Shown here: positions 1 to 9,240 of the stretch, piece after piece | Layout: each line of letters begins with the position of its first letter | How positions within the stretch are numbered: the stretch's first letter is position 1 | Program-made: the position numbers and the translations under genes | From: Caulobacter sp. | GTDB lineage: Bacteria > Pseudomonadota > Alphaproteobacteria > Caulobacterales > Caulobacteraceae | Assembly: GCA_016125585.1 (NCBI GenBank) | Contig: WGLL01000001.1 | Location: 216,391 to 280,390 of the forward strand | Direction of reading: 5' to 3' | DNA: 64,000 nucleotides | The notes under the pieces: generated by a model | The model's input: only the letters and a program-made list of their open reading frames with translations | Told to the model about the DNA's origin: nothing | Database searches by the model: none

Positions 1-637
1 CTATCGGCTGGGGGCCGAGCATGAGGACGAGCGGGCGCTGCGGCTGCTGACGCGGGAGTTCCAGTCGCCGACCACCTCGATGAGCGTTGGCACCACGGGA
101 TGGTTCGGCGGCGCGCCGACGGTCAGCCCGGTGTCGCGGGTGTTTTCGGTGCTGGTCCCGCGCGAACAGGTCCCGGCGACGGTCGACCTGGCGGGACAGC
201 GGACCGTGGTCGAGGCCCCGGCGCCGGCGACGCCCTTCGCGGAGAGCATGGTGACGCGGCCCAGGGGGCCGCTCGCGCCCGAGGCGGACGGCGAGATGGA
301 AGAGATTCCGCTGATCAACCTGGCCTGGGCCCGGTCCGGCGACAAGGGCGACGCCTTCAATGTCGGGGTCATCGCGCGGCGGCCCGACTATCTGCCCTGG
401 ATCCGGGCGGCGCTGACCGAGGCGGCGGTGAAGACCTGGTTCGCCCATGAGTTCGAGGGGGCGACCGCGCCGCAGGTCATCCGCTATGACCTGCCGGGAA
501 TGGACGCGATCAACCTGCACTGCATCCAGGCGCTGGGCGGCGGTCAGTTCGCCAGCCTGAGGCTGGACCCCCTCGCCAAGGGCAAGGCGCAGCAACTGCT
601 GGACATGCCGGTGAGGGTTCCGGCGGGGCTGGTTTAG
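1..637 (+). CDS. AtuA-like (DUF1446) protein, C-terminal part
   Basis: The frame is open from base 2 to a TAG ending at 637, so the N-terminal part lies outside the window. The visible ~211 residues carry the junction between the large AtuA core and the small C-terminal AtuA-like domain, seen as INLAWARSGDKGDAFNVGVI followed by a conserved region ending near the C-terminus. Proteins of this family occur in acyclic terpene and branched acyl-CoA catabolism, often next to acyl-CoA carboxylases. No such neighbour is visible here, so the substrate cannot be stated. The family call is firm; the role is inferred from the family only. Confidence 0.85.
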   Translation, partial: YRLGAEHEDERALRLLTREFQSPTTSMSVGTTGWFGGAPTVSPVSRVFSVLVPREQVPATVDLAGQRTVVEAPAPATPFAESMVTRPRGPLAPEADGEMEEIPLINLAWARSGDKGDAFNVGVIARRPDYLPWIRAALTEAAVKTWFAHEFEGATAPQVIRYDLPGMDAINLHCIQALGGGQFASLRLDPLAKGKAQQLLDMPVRVPAGLV

Positions 638-638
638 G

Positions 639-793
639 CCCCCTTCCCCCTCGATGGGGGAAGGGTTGGGGATGAGGGTGTTCGCGCGGTGGCGTCGGGT
701 CGATCAGAAGAGGGCGCCGATGCCTTTTGCGCCCTTCCGGACACACTGCGTGTACACCCCCACCCAACCCTCCCCCATCCGCCAACGGGAGGG
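639..793. repeat. family A palindromic repeat pair (GGGGAAGGG type)
   Basis: Bases 639-680 hold a short palindrome (CCCTTCCCCCTCGATGGGGG and onward) followed by a G-rich tail. Bases 755-793 hold a degenerate copy in the opposite orientation. The same module occurs as a cleaner inverted pair at 37537-37719. It lies between the convergent ends of the AtuA-like gene and the NADAR gene, and may fold in the transcript of either. Confidence 0.6.
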
Positions 794-806
794 CTCTGTA
801 GAGTGG

Positions 807-1334
807 TCAGTCGCCAAGCTGATCGCGCACCGCCGTCAGCACCCGCCCCAGGAGGTTGGTCCCCTTCCACTGGCCGGGATCGTGGATAGCTGGATCGTCA
901 AGCTGCAGCCCGACGCCCCAGATCCAGTCGCGAGGGTTGGCTTCGACCAGCATGGCGGGCGCGGTCGCCCTCAGCTGCCGGGCGGCGCCGGCGTTCTGCG
1001 AGAACTTGGCGAGATTTCCCCGGTGGACAATGTCGACCTTCCATTGATTCCAGCGGTCCTGCTCAAAGCCAGAGACGGTTTGTCCAAGCCGCTTCTGGCT
1101 TGCCGGATCAGGCGTCTGAAGGATGGCGCGGGCGACGTTTTCATCCTCGAACAGTCGGGCCTTGGCGAACATCATCCATTGTTCGGCAGTAGCAAAGGTC
1201 TCGTCCTCCAGAGTGAAAGCGGTGGGATGCCACTGGCTGAACACGCCCTTGATGAAGGGGTGGAAGGTTTCGAAGGCCGCCGGGTCGGGCAGGTCTGCTT
1301 CGGTCCATCGGGGCGAGGCGGTCGCGATAGGCAT
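807..1334 (-). CDS. NADAR family protein (YbiA/DUF1768)
   Basis: A 175-residue protein that matches the NADAR fold over nearly its whole length. Recognisable stretches are FSQWHPTAFTLED, the TAEQWMMFAKARLF segment around residue 50, RGNLAKFSQN, and the C-terminal NPRDWIWGVGL and GTNLLGRVL blocks. Members hydrolyse N-glycosidic bonds in riboflavin-pathway intermediates or remove ADP-ribose from nucleic acid, and some sit in NAD-linked defence loci. Here the gene is a single unit transcribed away from rimP, with no partner genes. A GGAAAG motif precedes the ATG. Family is secure; substrate is unknown. Confidence 0.88.
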   Translation of the reverse strand: MPIATASPRWTEADLPDPAAFETFHPFIKGVFSQWHPTAFTLEDETFATAEQWMMFAKARLFEDENVARAILQTPDPASQKRLGQTVSGFEQDRWNQWKVDIVHRGNLAKFSQNAGAARQLRATAPAMLVEANPRDWIWGVGLQLDDPAIHDPGQWKGTNLLGRVLTAVRDQLGD

Positions 1335-1396
1335 CGAGCTTTCCGGTTGAACGGATCGGATGGGCGCGGCGGTTTCGGGCCCGCTTCACGAGGGGG

Positions 1397-1425
1397 CTGA
1401 CAACCGCCCCCTCACCCGCTATATA
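1397..1425 (+). promoter_or_regulatory. promoter of the rimP-nusA-infB operon
   Basis: CTGACA at 1397-1402 and TATATA at 1420-1425 are separated by 17 bases. The -10 is embedded in GCTATATA, which agrees with the Caulobacter housekeeping -10 (GCTANAWC). Transcription would start near 1432, giving a leader of about 80 bases before rimP. Read directly from sequence; not tested. Confidence 0.65.
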
Positions 1426-1464
1426 GGCCGCAACATCGTTTGAAAGCGCTGGATAGCGCATTCG

Positions 1465-1496
1465 AGCGGCGGTCTTCGGGCCGCCGCTTTTGTTTT
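1465..1496 (+). terminator. intrinsic terminator in the rimP leader (putative attenuator)
   Basis: AGCGGCGGTC (1465-1474) pairs with GGCCGCCGCT (1479-1488) around a TTCG tetraloop and is followed by TTTTGTTTT. It is a textbook intrinsic terminator, yet it lies between the promoter at 1397-1425 and the rimP start. No plus-strand gene upstream could use it, because the neighbouring NADAR gene runs the other way. A smaller hairpin, GCGCTGGATAGCGC, lies at 1446-1459. The natural reading is premature termination control of the nusA operon. Confidence 0.8.
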
Positions 1497-1513
1497 GACC
1501 GGAGAGGCGCACG

Positions 1514-2077
1514 TTGCGCGGACGCACCACCGAAGACCGCGGCCTGCTGGAGCTGCTCGATCCCGTCGCGGAAAGCGCCGGTTACGAGATCGTGCGCCTG
1601 CGGCTGATGGGCGGTCAGACGCGGCGGTTGCAGATCATGGCCGAGCGGCCGGACGGCGAGATGGTGGTCGAGGACTGCGCGCGGCTGTCGCGCGCCATTT
1701 CCGAGGTCATGGACGCCGCCGATCCGATCAGCGGCGAATACACCCTGGAAGTCTCCAGCCCCGGCATCGACCGGCCGCTGACCCGCCTGAAGGACTTCGA
1801 GACCTGGGAAGGCTATGAGGCCCGGATCGAACTGGACCGCGTGGCCGAGGGCCGCAAGCGGTTCAAGGGCGAGCTGGCCGGTATCGAACAGGGCGAGGGC
1901 GGCGTCTGGCAGGTTGGCGTCAACCTGGAAGGCGACGCCGAGACCACACTTTTCATCCCCTTCGACTGGGTTCTGGAAGCCAAGCTCGTCCTCAACGACG
2001 CGCTGATGAAGCTGGGGGCCGAACAACGGGCCGCCCGGCTGGCCTCCGAGGGCGCAGACCCGCAGGACCCCGAATAA
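1514..2077 (+). CDS. rimP: ribosome maturation factor RimP
   Basis: RimP helps assemble the 30S subunit in the cytoplasm. The 187-residue product shows the two-domain RimP pattern: an N-terminal domain with [20 protein letters not shown] near residue 18 and [19 protein letters not shown] near 55, then the [11 protein letters not shown] linker and an SH3-like C-terminal domain. The start chosen is TTG at 1514, because GGAGAG lies 7-13 bases upstream and no better ATG exists. It is the first gene of the rimP-nusA-ylxR-infB operon, with nusA starting 43 bases downstream. Confidence 0.95.
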   Translation: MRGRTTEDRGLLELLDPVAESAGYEIVRLRLMGGQTRRLQIMAERPDGEMVVEDCARLSRAISEVMDAADPISGEYTLEVSSPGIDRPLTRLKDFETWEGYEARIELDRVAEGRKRFKGELAGIEQGEGGVWQVGVNLEGDAETTLFIPFDWVLEAKLVLNDALMKLGAEQRAARLASEGADPQDPE

Positions 2078-2120
2078 CCAACCCATCCAAGTCAGTCTTA
2101 CGAACCCAAGGACTTAGACC

Positions 2121-3854
2121 ATGGCCACCGGCATTTCCGCCAATCGCCTCGAACTGCTCCAGATCGCCGACGCGGTCGCCCGTGAAAAGGGGATCGACAA
2201 GGAGATCGTCATCGCCTCCATCGAGGAAGCGATCCAGAAGGCCGCCCGCAGCCGCTACGGCGCCGAGCACGACATCCGCGTCTCGATCGATCCCAAGACC
2301 GGCGAGACCTCGATCAAGCGCTATGTCACGGTGGTCGAGGACGACGCCGAGATCGGCGAGGAGGACCTGGGCATGATGCGGCTGGCCGACGCCGCGGCCC
2401 TCTATCCCGACGCCGAGGTCGGCAAGGTCTATGACGAGGAGCTGCCGCCCTTCGAGTTCGGCCGGGTGCAGACCCAGATGGCCCGCCAGGTGGTGTTCGG
2501 CAAGGTCCGCGAGGCCGAGCGCGAGCGCCAGTTCGAGGAATACAAGGATCGCGTCGGCGAGATCGTCAACGGCGTGGTCAAGCGCGTCGAATACGGCAAC
2601 GTCATCGTCGATCTCGGCCGGGGCGAGGGCGTGATGCGCCGCGACCAGTCGATCCCGCGCGAGAACTTCAACATCGGCGACCGCATCCGCTGCTACATCT
2701 ACGACGTGCGCAGCGAGACCAAGGGTCCGCAGATCATGCTCTCCCGCGCCCACGGCGGCTTCATGGCCAAGCTGTTCGCCCAGGAAGTGCCGGAAGTCTA
2801 CGACGGCGTCATCGAGATCCGCGCCGTGGCCCGCGACCCGGGCAGCCGCGCCAAGATGGGCGTCATCTCCAACGACGGTTCGATCGACCCCGTCGGCGCC
2901 TGCGTCGGCATGCGCGGCAGCCGGGTTCAGGCGGTCGTCGCCGAACTGCAGGGCGAGAAGATCGACATCATCCAGTGGAGCCCGGACGAGGCGACCTTCA
3001 TCGTCAACGCGCTTGCGCCGGCGGAAGTCTCCAAGGTGGTGATGGACGAGGATGACGAGCGGGTCGAGGTCGTGGTGCCCGACGAGCAGCTGTCGCTGGC
3101 CATCGGCCGTCGCGGCCAGAACGTGCGTCTGGCCAGCCAGCTGACCGGCTGGCAGATCGACATCCTGACCGAAACCCAGGAGTCCGAGCGTCGCCAGAAG
3201 CAGTTCGCCGAGACCACCCAGCTGTTCCAGGACGCCCTGGACGTCGATGAGGTCATCGCCCAGCTGCTGGCCACCGAGGGCTTCGTCTCGGTCGAGGACG
3301 TGGCCTTTGTCGAGCCGCACGAAATCTCCGAGATCGAGGGCTTCGACGAGGACACCGCCGACGAGCTGCAGACCCGCGCCCGCGAATTCCTCGAGAAGGA
3401 AGCCGCCGAGCTGGACGCCAAGCGGCGTGAGCTGGGCGTCGAGGACGGCGTGCTCGAGGTCGAGGGCGTCACCCTGGCCATGGCCGTCGCCCTGGGCGAG
3501 GCCGATGTGAAGACGGTGGAAGACCTGGCCGGCCTGGTGCCCGACGACCTGCGCGGCTGGTACGAGACCAAGGACGGCGAACGCGTCCGCGAGGCCGGGG
3601 CCCTGGAAAGCTTCAACCTGACGCCGGAAGACGCCGAGACCCTGATCATGCGCGCCCGGGTGGCGATGGGCTGGGTCGAGGCCCCGCCGGAGCCGGAATA
3701 CGCCGAGGAAGACTACGTCGACGGCGAGGGCGAGTATGAGGGCGAAGGCGGCGAGTATGACGCCGACGCCGGCGAGGCCGTCCAGGGCGAACAGCCCGAA
3801 GACGCCGAGGCGCTCGATCTGGCCGAGGCCGAGGGCGAGGCTCGGGACGCGTGA
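2121..3854 (+). CDS. nusA: transcription termination/antitermination factor NusA
   Basis: NusA binds RNA polymerase and modulates pausing, intrinsic termination and antitermination. The 577-residue protein has the N-terminal polymerase-binding domain (1-135), an S1 domain (about 146-210), KH1 with GMRGSR near 263 and KH2 with GRRGQN near 329. Two helix-hairpin-helix/acidic repeat regions and a strongly acidic C-terminal tail rich in Glu, Asp, Gly and Tyr follow from about residue 520. The long C-terminal part is typical of Gram-negative NusA. Because a terminator sits in its own leader (1465-1496), autoregulation is plausible. Confidence 0.97.
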   Translation: MATGISANRLELLQIADAVAREKGIDKEIVIASIEEAIQKAARSRYGAEHDIRVSIDPKTGETSIKRYVTVVEDDAEIGEEDLGMMRLADAAALYPDAEVGKVYDEELPPFEFGRVQTQMARQVVFGKVREAERERQFEEYKDRVGEIVNGVVKRVEYGNVIVDLGRGEGVMRRDQSIPRENFNIGDRIRCYIYDVRSETKGPQIMLSRAHGGFMAKLFAQEVPEVYDGVIEIRAVARDPGSRAKMGVISNDGSIDPVGACVGMRGSRVQAVVAELQGEKIDIIQWSPDEATFIVNALAPAEVSKVVMDEDDERVEVVVPDEQLSLAIGRRGQNVRLASQLTGWQIDILTETQESERRQKQFAETTQLFQDALDVDEVIAQLLATEGFVSVEDVAFVEPHEISEIEGFDEDTADELQTRAREFLEKEAAELDAKRRELGVEDGVLEVEGVTLAMAVALGEADVKTVEDLAGLVPDDLRGWYETKDGERVREAGALESFNLTPEDAETLIMRARVAMGWVEAPPEPEYAEEDYVDGEGEYEGEGGEYDADAGEAVQGEQPEDAEALDLAEAEGEARDA

Positions 3855-3948
3855 GCGTCCCCGGCCGCCCCTTCGCGATCTCGCCCCAACAACTGACCTG
3901 ACCGGCCCGCCTCTGGCGCCGGTCCCGAAAAGGATTTGACCCGGCGCC

Positions 3949-4608
3949 ATGCAGGCCACCGCCGACCCGCCTTCGGACCCCAGGGTCCACCGCACCCTGG
4001 CGCAGGCCGCCCGGGAACGGCGCGACATCGTCTCGGGCGAGACCATGGCGGAGGCGCGGCTGGTGCGCTTCGTTCCCGGCCCGGACGGCGTGGTGACGCC
4101 GGATCTGGCGCGCAAGCTGCCCGGCCGCGGCGTCTGGGTCGCCGCCGATCGCGCCAGCCTGGCGACGGCGGTGAAGAAGAACCTGTTCTCGCGCTCGGCC
4201 AAACAGAAGCTGAGCGTGCCCGCCGACCTGGTCGATCTGGTGGAATCCCTGCTGGTGAAGCGGGTTCTGGACGGTCTTGGCCTTGCAAGACGCTCCGGAG
4301 ACCTTACCTCTGGATTCGAGAAGGTCATGGCCGCCGTGCGAGCCGGCAAGGCCGCCTGGCTGATCGAGGCCAGCGACGGCGCCGAGGACGGCCGGGGCAA
4401 GATCCTGAACCTTGCGCGCCATATCAAGCCGCCGCCGCGGATTGCCGGTCTTTTCACCAAGGCCGAATTGGGTTTGGCCTTGGGCGCTGAGAATGTGATA
4501 CACACCGCCTTCCTTGCGGGGCGGTCAGCCGGAAGTTGGACCCAGGAGGTCGAACGACTGGCGGGATTTCGCCCGCTTCTCCCTGAGAGCTGGCGCGAGG
4601 AGCGGTGA
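3949..4608 (+). CDS. YlxR (DUF448) domain fused to an L7Ae-like RNA-binding domain
   Basis: A 219-residue protein of the nusA-infB operon. Residues ~20-85 are a YlxR domain: ERRDIVSGE, LVRFVPGPDGVVTPDL and KLPGRGVWV, then KKNLFSRSAKQ. Residues ~105-200 have the shape of an L7Ae/L30e ribosomal-type domain, with GFEKVMAAVRAGKAAWLIEASDGAEDG and a GLFTKAELG segment. The fusion is the usual alphaproteobacterial form. The cysteine common after the first arginines of the YlxR motif is aspartate here. RNA or ribosome binding is inferred from the fold; the exact task is unknown. Confidence 0.85.
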   Translation: MQATADPPSDPRVHRTLAQAARERRDIVSGETMAEARLVRFVPGPDGVVTPDLARKLPGRGVWVAADRASLATAVKKNLFSRSAKQKLSVPADLVDLVESLLVKRVLDGLGLARRSGDLTSGFEKVMAAVRAGKAAWLIEASDGAEDGRGKILNLARHIKPPPRIAGLFTKAELGLALGAENVIHTAFLAGRSAGSWTQEVERLAGFRPLLPESWREER

Positions 4609-4708
4609 CCAGAGGGCCGCGCGGGAAACCGCGCCCGGGCCCTTTGTGAGTTTGGATTGATGGGATTGCGGGGACCGGCTGTCGGGACCCGCGAGTTAAG
4701 CGAGACGC

Positions 4709-7705
4709 ATGAGCGACGAGAACGACAACCGCCCGGGCCGCCCGCCCATGACGCTGAAACCCCGCGCGGGGTCTGTCAGCGCCGGGGTGGTCAAGCAGAG
4801 CTTCAGCCACGGGCGGACCAAGACGGTGGTGGTGGAAACCAAGCGCCAGCGCAGCCATGCGCCGGCGTCGTCCGGCAATCTGGCCGGGCCATCGGCGGCT
4901 GAGCGGAACCGTCCGCCGGCCGGCGCCCCGTCGCGTCCCGCGCCTCCCTCCGGCGCCGGCGGCCTGTCGGCCGACGAGATGCGCGCCCGTCAGGAAGCCA
5001 TCGCCCTGGCCCAGCGCCAGGCCGCCGCCAAGGCCGAGGAGGAGCGCCGTCAGGCCGCCGCCGCCGCCGAGGCCGCCAAGGCCAAGGCCGCCCCGGCCCC
5101 CGAGGCGCCGGCTCCCGCCGCGCCCGCCAAGACCGAAGCGCCCAAGGCGGAGGCTCCGGCCGCCGCCCCGGCGCCCAAGGTCGAGGCCGAGCCGGTGAAG
5201 GCTGAAGCCCCCGCGGAAGCCCCGGCCGCCCCCACGGCGACCGCCCCGACCCTGCCGCCGCCGATCGCCCGCGCGCCGGCGCCGCGCCCGGCCGCCCCGG
5301 CCGCGCCGAACCAGACCCGCACCTACGAGCCCTCGCGCGACCGTCGCGACGATCGCTCCAGCACCACCACCTACCGCCCCGAGCGGCCGGCCGGCGGGTC
5401 AAGTTACAACCAGCGCACCCCGCGCATGGACACCACCAGCTTCAACCAGCGGGCCCCGCGCCCCGACGCCGAGCGGTCTCCGCGTGACGATGCGCCCCGC
5501 GAGCGTGACAGCGGCGGACGCGGCGACACCCGCGCGCCCCGCGCCGGCGAGACCGTCCGCTACTCGGCCCTGGCGCCGCGTCCGGCGCCGGCCCGCCCCG
5601 GCGCGCCGCGCGGCCCGCGTCCCGGCGCCGGCATGCCCAATGCGCCGCCGGCCACGCCGGAAGTGCAACGCGCCACCCGCTCGGCCCCCCGCCCCGGCGG
5701 CGCGGTCACCGACCGTCGCCCCGACGAGGAGGACGATCGTCGCAAGGGCGCCGGTCCCGGCAAGGCCATCTCCCGCACCCGCGGCGAGCCCAAGCGCCGC
5801 GAAGGCCGCCTGACCATCCAGGCCGTGGCCGGTGATGACGAGGGCGCCGTCGAGCGCATGCGCTCGCTGGCCTCGGTCCGCCGGGCCCGCGAACGCGAGA
5901 AGGAGAAGCGCCGTGGCGGCGCCACCGAACAGGCCCGCGCGGCCCGTGAAGTGATCATTCCCGACGTCATCACCGTGCAGGAGCTGTCCAACCGGATGGC
6001 CGTGCGCGGCGTCGACATCATCAAGTTCCTGATGCGCGAAGGCGTGATGCTGAAGATCAATGATGTGATCGACAGCGACACCGCCGAGCTGGTGGCCACC
6101 GAATTCGGCAACACCGTGCGCCGCGTCTCGGAATCGGACGTCGAAAGCGGCTTCCTGGCCGAGGACGATCACGACGATCATCAGCTGCCGCGTCCGCCGG
6201 TGGTGACCATCATGGGTCACGTCGACCACGGCAAGACCAGCCTGCTGGACGCCCTGCGCACCACCGACGTCGCCTCGGGCGAGGCCGGCGGCATCACCCA
6301 GCACATCGGCGCCTATCAGGTTCGCCTGGAAAGCGGCGACCGCGTCACCTTCCTCGACACCCCCGGCCACGCGGCGTTCAGCGCCATGCGGTCGCGCGGC
6401 GCGACCATCACCGACATCGTGGTGCTGGTGGTGGCCGCTGACGACGGGGTCAAGCCGCAAACCATCGAGGCCATCCAGCACGCCAAGGCGGCCGGGGTTC
6501 CGATCATCGTGGCCATCAACAAGATGGACAAGGACGGGGCCGATCCGACCCGGGTTGTCAACGAGCTGCTGCAGCACGAGATCGTCGTCGAAAGCCTCGG
6601 CGGTGAAACCCAGGTGGTCGAGGTTTCGGCCAAGACCCGCGCCGGTCTCGACAACCTGATCGACAACATCCTGATCCAGGCCGAACTGCTCGACCTGAAG
6701 GCCAAGCCCGACCGCACCGCCGAAGGTGTGGTCATCGAGGCCAAGCTGGACAAGGGTCGCGGCGCGGTCTCCACCGTTCTGGTCAAGCGCGGCACCCTCA
6801 AGCGCGGCGACATCGTCGTCGCCGGCTCCAACTACGGCCGGGTGCGCGCCCTGCTCAACGAGCGTCAGGAACAGCTGGACGAAGCCGGTCCCTCGACCCC
6901 GGTCGAGATTCTCGGCCTCGACGGCGCCGCCATTCCCGGCGACGCCTTCGCGGTGGTCGAGAGCGAGGCCCGGGCCCGTGAGCTGACCGAATACCGCGCC
7001 CGTCTGAAGCGCGAGAAGTCCTCGGTCGGCGCCGCCGCCGCCGGCTCGTCCCTGGCCGACATGATGGCCAAGCTGTCGTCCAAGAAGGTCAGCGAACTGC
7101 CGCTGGTCATCAAGGGCGACGTGCAGGGTTCGGTCGAGGCCATTGTCGGCTCGCTCGACAAGCTGGGCACCGAGGAGGTGCGCGCCCGCATCATCCTGCA
7201 AGGGGCCGGTGCGATCAGCGAAAGCGACGTCACCCTGGCCAAGGGCGCCGGCGCCCCGATCATCGGCTTCAATGTCCGCGCCTCGAAACAGGCCCGCGAC
7301 CTGGCCGAGCGTGAAGGCGTCGAGATCCGCTACTATTCGATCATCTACGACCTGATCGACGACATCAAAGGCGTCATGTCGGGGATGCTCTCGCCGATCC
7401 AGCGGGAAACCTTCCTGGGCTACGCCAAGGTGCTGCAGGTGTTCGACATCTCCAAGGTCGGCCGCATTGCCGGCTGTCGCGTCACCGAGGGCGTGGTTCG
7501 CCGCGGCGCCAAGGTCCGGATCGTCCGCGAAAACGTGGTCGTGCTGGAACTGGGCACGCTGCAGACCCTCAAGCGCTTCAAGGACGAGGTGGCGGAAGTC
7601 ACCAACGGCATGGAGTGCGGCATGCACTTCCAGGGCTTCCAGGACATCCGCGAAGGCGACGAGATCGAGTGCTTCACCGTCGAGGAGGTCAAGCGTTCGC
7701 TGTAG
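4709..7705 (+). CDS. infB: translation initiation factor IF-2
   Basis: IF-2 is the GTPase that places initiator tRNA on the 30S subunit. The 998-residue protein has a short conserved N-terminal block, then ~300 residues of Ala/Pro/Arg/Glu-rich low-complexity linker, an IF2_N domain around 415-465 ([20 protein letters not shown]) and the G domain. G1 is GHVDHGKT near residue 502, DTPGHAAF is near 550 and NKMDKD near 605. Domains II, III and IV follow, ending in the C-terminal tRNA-binding barrel. It is the last gene before a strong terminator, so rbfA is not in the same transcript as in many relatives. Confidence 0.97.
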   Translation: MSDENDNRPGRPPMTLKPRAGSVSAGVVKQSFSHGRTKTVVVETKRQRSHAPASSGNLAGPSAAERNRPPAGAPSRPAPPSGAGGLSADEMRARQEAIALAQRQAAAKAEEERRQAAAAAEAAKAKAAPAPEAPAPAAPAKTEAPKAEAPAAAPAPKVEAEPVKAEAPAEAPAAPTATAPTLPPPIARAPAPRPAAPAAPNQTRTYEPSRDRRDDRSSTTTYRPERPAGGSSYNQRTPRMDTTSFNQRAPRPDAERSPRDDAPRERDSGGRGDTRAPRAGETVRYSALAPRPAPARPGAPRGPRPGAGMPNAPPATPEVQRATRSAPRPGGAVTDRRPDEEDDRRKGAGPGKAISRTRGEPKRREGRLTIQAVAGDDEGAVERMRSLASVRRAREREKEKRRGGATEQARAAREVIIPDVITVQELSNRMAVRGVDIIKFLMREGVMLKINDVIDSDTAELVATEFGNTVRRVSESDVESGFLAEDDHDDHQLPRPPVVTIMGHVDHGKTSLLDALRTTDVASGEAGGITQHIGAYQVRLESGDRVTFLDTPGHAAFSAMRSRGATITDIVVLVVAADDGVKPQTIEAIQHAKAAGVPIIVAINKMDKDGADPTRVVNELLQHEIVVESLGGETQVVEVSAKTRAGLDNLIDNILIQAELLDLKAKPDRTAEGVVIEAKLDKGRGAVSTVLVKRGTLKRGDIVVAGSNYGRVRALLNERQEQLDEAGPSTPVEILGLDGAAIPGDAFAVVESEARARELTEYRARLKREKSSVGAAAAGSSLADMMAKLSSKKVSELPLVIKGDVQGSVEAIVGSLDKLGTEEVRARIILQGAGAISESDVTLAKGAGAPIIGFNVRASKQARDLAEREGVEIRYYSIIYDLIDDIKGVMSGMLSPIQRETFLGYAKVLQVFDISKVGRIAGCRVTEGVVRRGAKVRIVRENVVVLELGTLQTLKRFKDEVAEVTNGMECGMHFQGFQDIREGDEIECFTVEEVKRSL

Positions 7706-7733
7706 CGGGCGGCTTGAGCCTCTGACGCAGTCG

Positions 7734-7765
7734 AAAGGCGCGGACCGCAGGGTTCGCGCCTTTTG
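7734..7765 (+). terminator. intrinsic terminator after infB
   Basis: AAAGGCGCG pairs with CGCGCCTTT across a 12-base loop and is followed by TTTTGTCTTT. It closes the rimP-nusA-ylxR-infB operon and separates it from the accessory genes downstream. Confidence 0.88.
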
Positions 7766-7779
7766 TCTTTGGGGGCTTC

Positions 7780-8397
7780 ATGCAGGTTACCGGCGACCTT
7801 CGCCTCGGAGAGGCCGACAGCGCTTCAACGGCCATCTACATCAGGATGGCGGGGTTCGCCGGCCGCGTGATGCTGGCCGCCTCGTGTACCGGCCCCGGCA
7901 TCGTCGGGCTGGGCGGACTTCTGTTGCTCTCCAGGATGGGTAAGGCGGGCGAAAGCCTGATCCTTCCCTGGGTGGGGTTCACCCTGATCATCGCCTATCT
8001 GCCCCTCTTCGTTCAGTTTCTAGCCCGGCGCGCGACCCGGTCGGCGCAACTGGCCCGCGGCGCGCAGCAAACCACCCTTTGCCGCTTCAACCTCGATGAC
8101 GCGGGCATGCGGATGGACTGGGACGGCGCCGAGCACTGGTGCGCCTGGGGGAAGGTCAGCGAAGTCTTCCTCTGCCGGAACATGTGGGTGGTGGTTTCGG
8201 GGCTCGGTTATTGCGTGCCGCGCAGGCTCTTTCCGGATCAGGAAGCCGAGGCCGCGTTTCTCGAGTTCGTGCTGTCCCGGCTGACGCCCGAAGCGCTGGA
8301 GCGCAGCTGGGACGCGACCCTTGTCCGCAATGGCGATGCCAAGCCGTGGACCGGCTACGGCAAGACCCTGGCGGCTCCCTCGTCCCCGGGCCTGTGA
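7780..8397 (+). CDS. YcxB-like membrane protein
   Basis: The 205-residue product has two hydrophobic segments: about residues 25-47 (rich in Leu/Gly) and 55-82 (LPWVGFTLIIAYLPLFVQFL). A soluble domain follows in which GMRMDWDGAEHWCAWGKVSEVF resembles the YcxB-like C-terminal domain, where a Trp-rich strand precedes a WxxVxxV element. Such proteins are of unknown function and usually sit alone, anchored with the domain in the cytoplasm. The ATG lies 14 bases after the infB terminator, with GGGGG just upstream, so it presumably has its own promoter within or before the terminator. Confidence 0.6.
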   Translation: MQVTGDLRLGEADSASTAIYIRMAGFAGRVMLAASCTGPGIVGLGGLLLLSRMGKAGESLILPWVGFTLIIAYLPLFVQFLARRATRSAQLARGAQQTTLCRFNLDDAGMRMDWDGAEHWCAWGKVSEVFLCRNMWVVVSGLGYCVPRRLFPDQEAEAAFLEFVLSRLTPEALERSWDATLVRNGDAKPWTGYGKTLAAPSSPGL

Positions 8398-8537
8398 GAA
8401 GGCGCCGTCGGACGCGACAGGGCTGGATGCCTGGAGCATGGCGCGATCTGATGGACCTAAACCGCGCCGCTCCAGGTTTGTCTTTGTCGCGTGTCTGGCC
8501 CGATCGCCGGTTCCCAACAGTTGGTACACGCTCTATC

Positions 8538-8631
8538 GCGCCGTCGCGGAAAGGCCTTATCGTGGCGCCACACTGGCGGCTGTAGCGCTCACCCCCCATG
8601 CGTCTATCTCGATCCCCTCAGCTGACTGTCC
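8538..8631 (+). repeat. direct repeat, upstream copy of a duplicated leader
   Basis: This ~94-base segment is about nine-tenths identical to 9147-9240, at an offset of 609 bases. It spans the sequence before the start codon, the ATG itself and roughly the first ten codons of two different genes (8598 and 9207). Shared landmarks include GCCGTCGCGGAAA, CTTATCGTGGCGCCA and ATGCGTCT. In this copy the GGAG ribosome-binding motif of the downstream copy reads GTAG. Confidence 0.85.
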
Positions 8632-9101
8632 GGAGCCGCGCAGCCCAAGCCATCCCCCTGATGGTGGCGACGATACTGTCCAGCAGCTGCAGCAGGACCA
8701 TCTACGTGCTCAACGACTGCATCGCGACCGACCCTCCCGACACCGGCGTCTGGATCTGGGTCGACGGGGTCGAGCAAGTCGCCAACAATGCGCCCCTCGC
8801 CCGCTTTTATCCGGACCGCGCCCGGCGCCGGAACCTGAACGGCGAAGTCTGGCTCCAGTGTGACGGTGACGGCTGCACAGCAGTAGATCAGGCTGTGGCT
8901 TCAGCCGAATGCCAGGGTCCGAACTGCCTGCAGCGTGACAGTTGGGTTCCTGAGTACCAGTTCGCGGCCTCGGCCCAGCGTGCGGCGCGGGAGGTCGGGC
9001 TGCTTCCCACCTCAAAGCCGGCCACAATCAGGGTCGCCTTTCGCATCACCGGACCCGGTCGGGGTCGCCAGTGGCCGTGCGGCGAGACCCCGCCGCCATA
9101 A
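8598..9101 (+). CDS. cysteine-rich secreted protein with a TonB C-terminal-like domain
   Basis: The 167-residue product starts at the ATG inside the upstream copy of a duplicated leader. Residues 1-31 form a signal-like segment ending in TILSSSCS, an imperfect lipobox. Residues ~65-155 resemble a divergent TonB C-terminal domain: FYPDRARRRNLNGEVWLQC, a cysteine-rich middle (CDGDGC, CQGPNC), then QFAASAQRAAREVGLLP and a final IRVAFRI strand. No transmembrane anchor of classical TonB is present, so it is not an ordinary energy transducer. The ribosome-binding motif is weak (GTAG), so expression is uncertain. Confidence 0.5.
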   Translation: MRLSRSPQLTVRSRAAQAIPLMVATILSSSCSRTIYVLNDCIATDPPDTGVWIWVDGVEQVANNAPLARFYPDRARRRNLNGEVWLQCDGDGCTAVDQAVASAECQGPNCLQRDSWVPEYQFAASAQRAAREVGLLPTSKPATIRVAFRITGPGRGRQWPCGETPPP

Positions 9102-9146
9102 CGGGGCCAGGCTTGTACGAAGCGGTCGGCGAAGGTTGCACGTCTG

Positions 9147-9240
9147 GCGCCGTCGCGGAAAAGCCTTATCGTGGCGCCATACTGGCGGCTGGAGCGTTCA
9201 CCCCGCATGCGTCTGTCTCGATCTCTTCTGCTGATTGGCC
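9147..9240 (+). repeat. direct repeat, downstream copy of a duplicated leader
   Basis: Second copy of the 94-base segment at 8538-8631. It contains GGAG at 9191-9194 and the ATG at 9207 that begins a clear lipoprotein signal peptide. The better ribosome-binding motif and cleaner signal peptide suggest this is the ancestral copy. Confidence 0.85.

Noticed and set aside
1992..4505. Long minus-strand open frame of over 800 codons opposite nusA
   Set aside because: It lies antisense to a complete, recognisable NusA and YlxR protein, has a low-complexity Gly/Asp/Leu composition typical of the reverse strand of GC-rich genes, and shows no domain.
5399..7627. Long minus-strand open frame opposite infB
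   Set aside because: Antisense to the conserved IF-2 G domain; composition typical of shadow frames.
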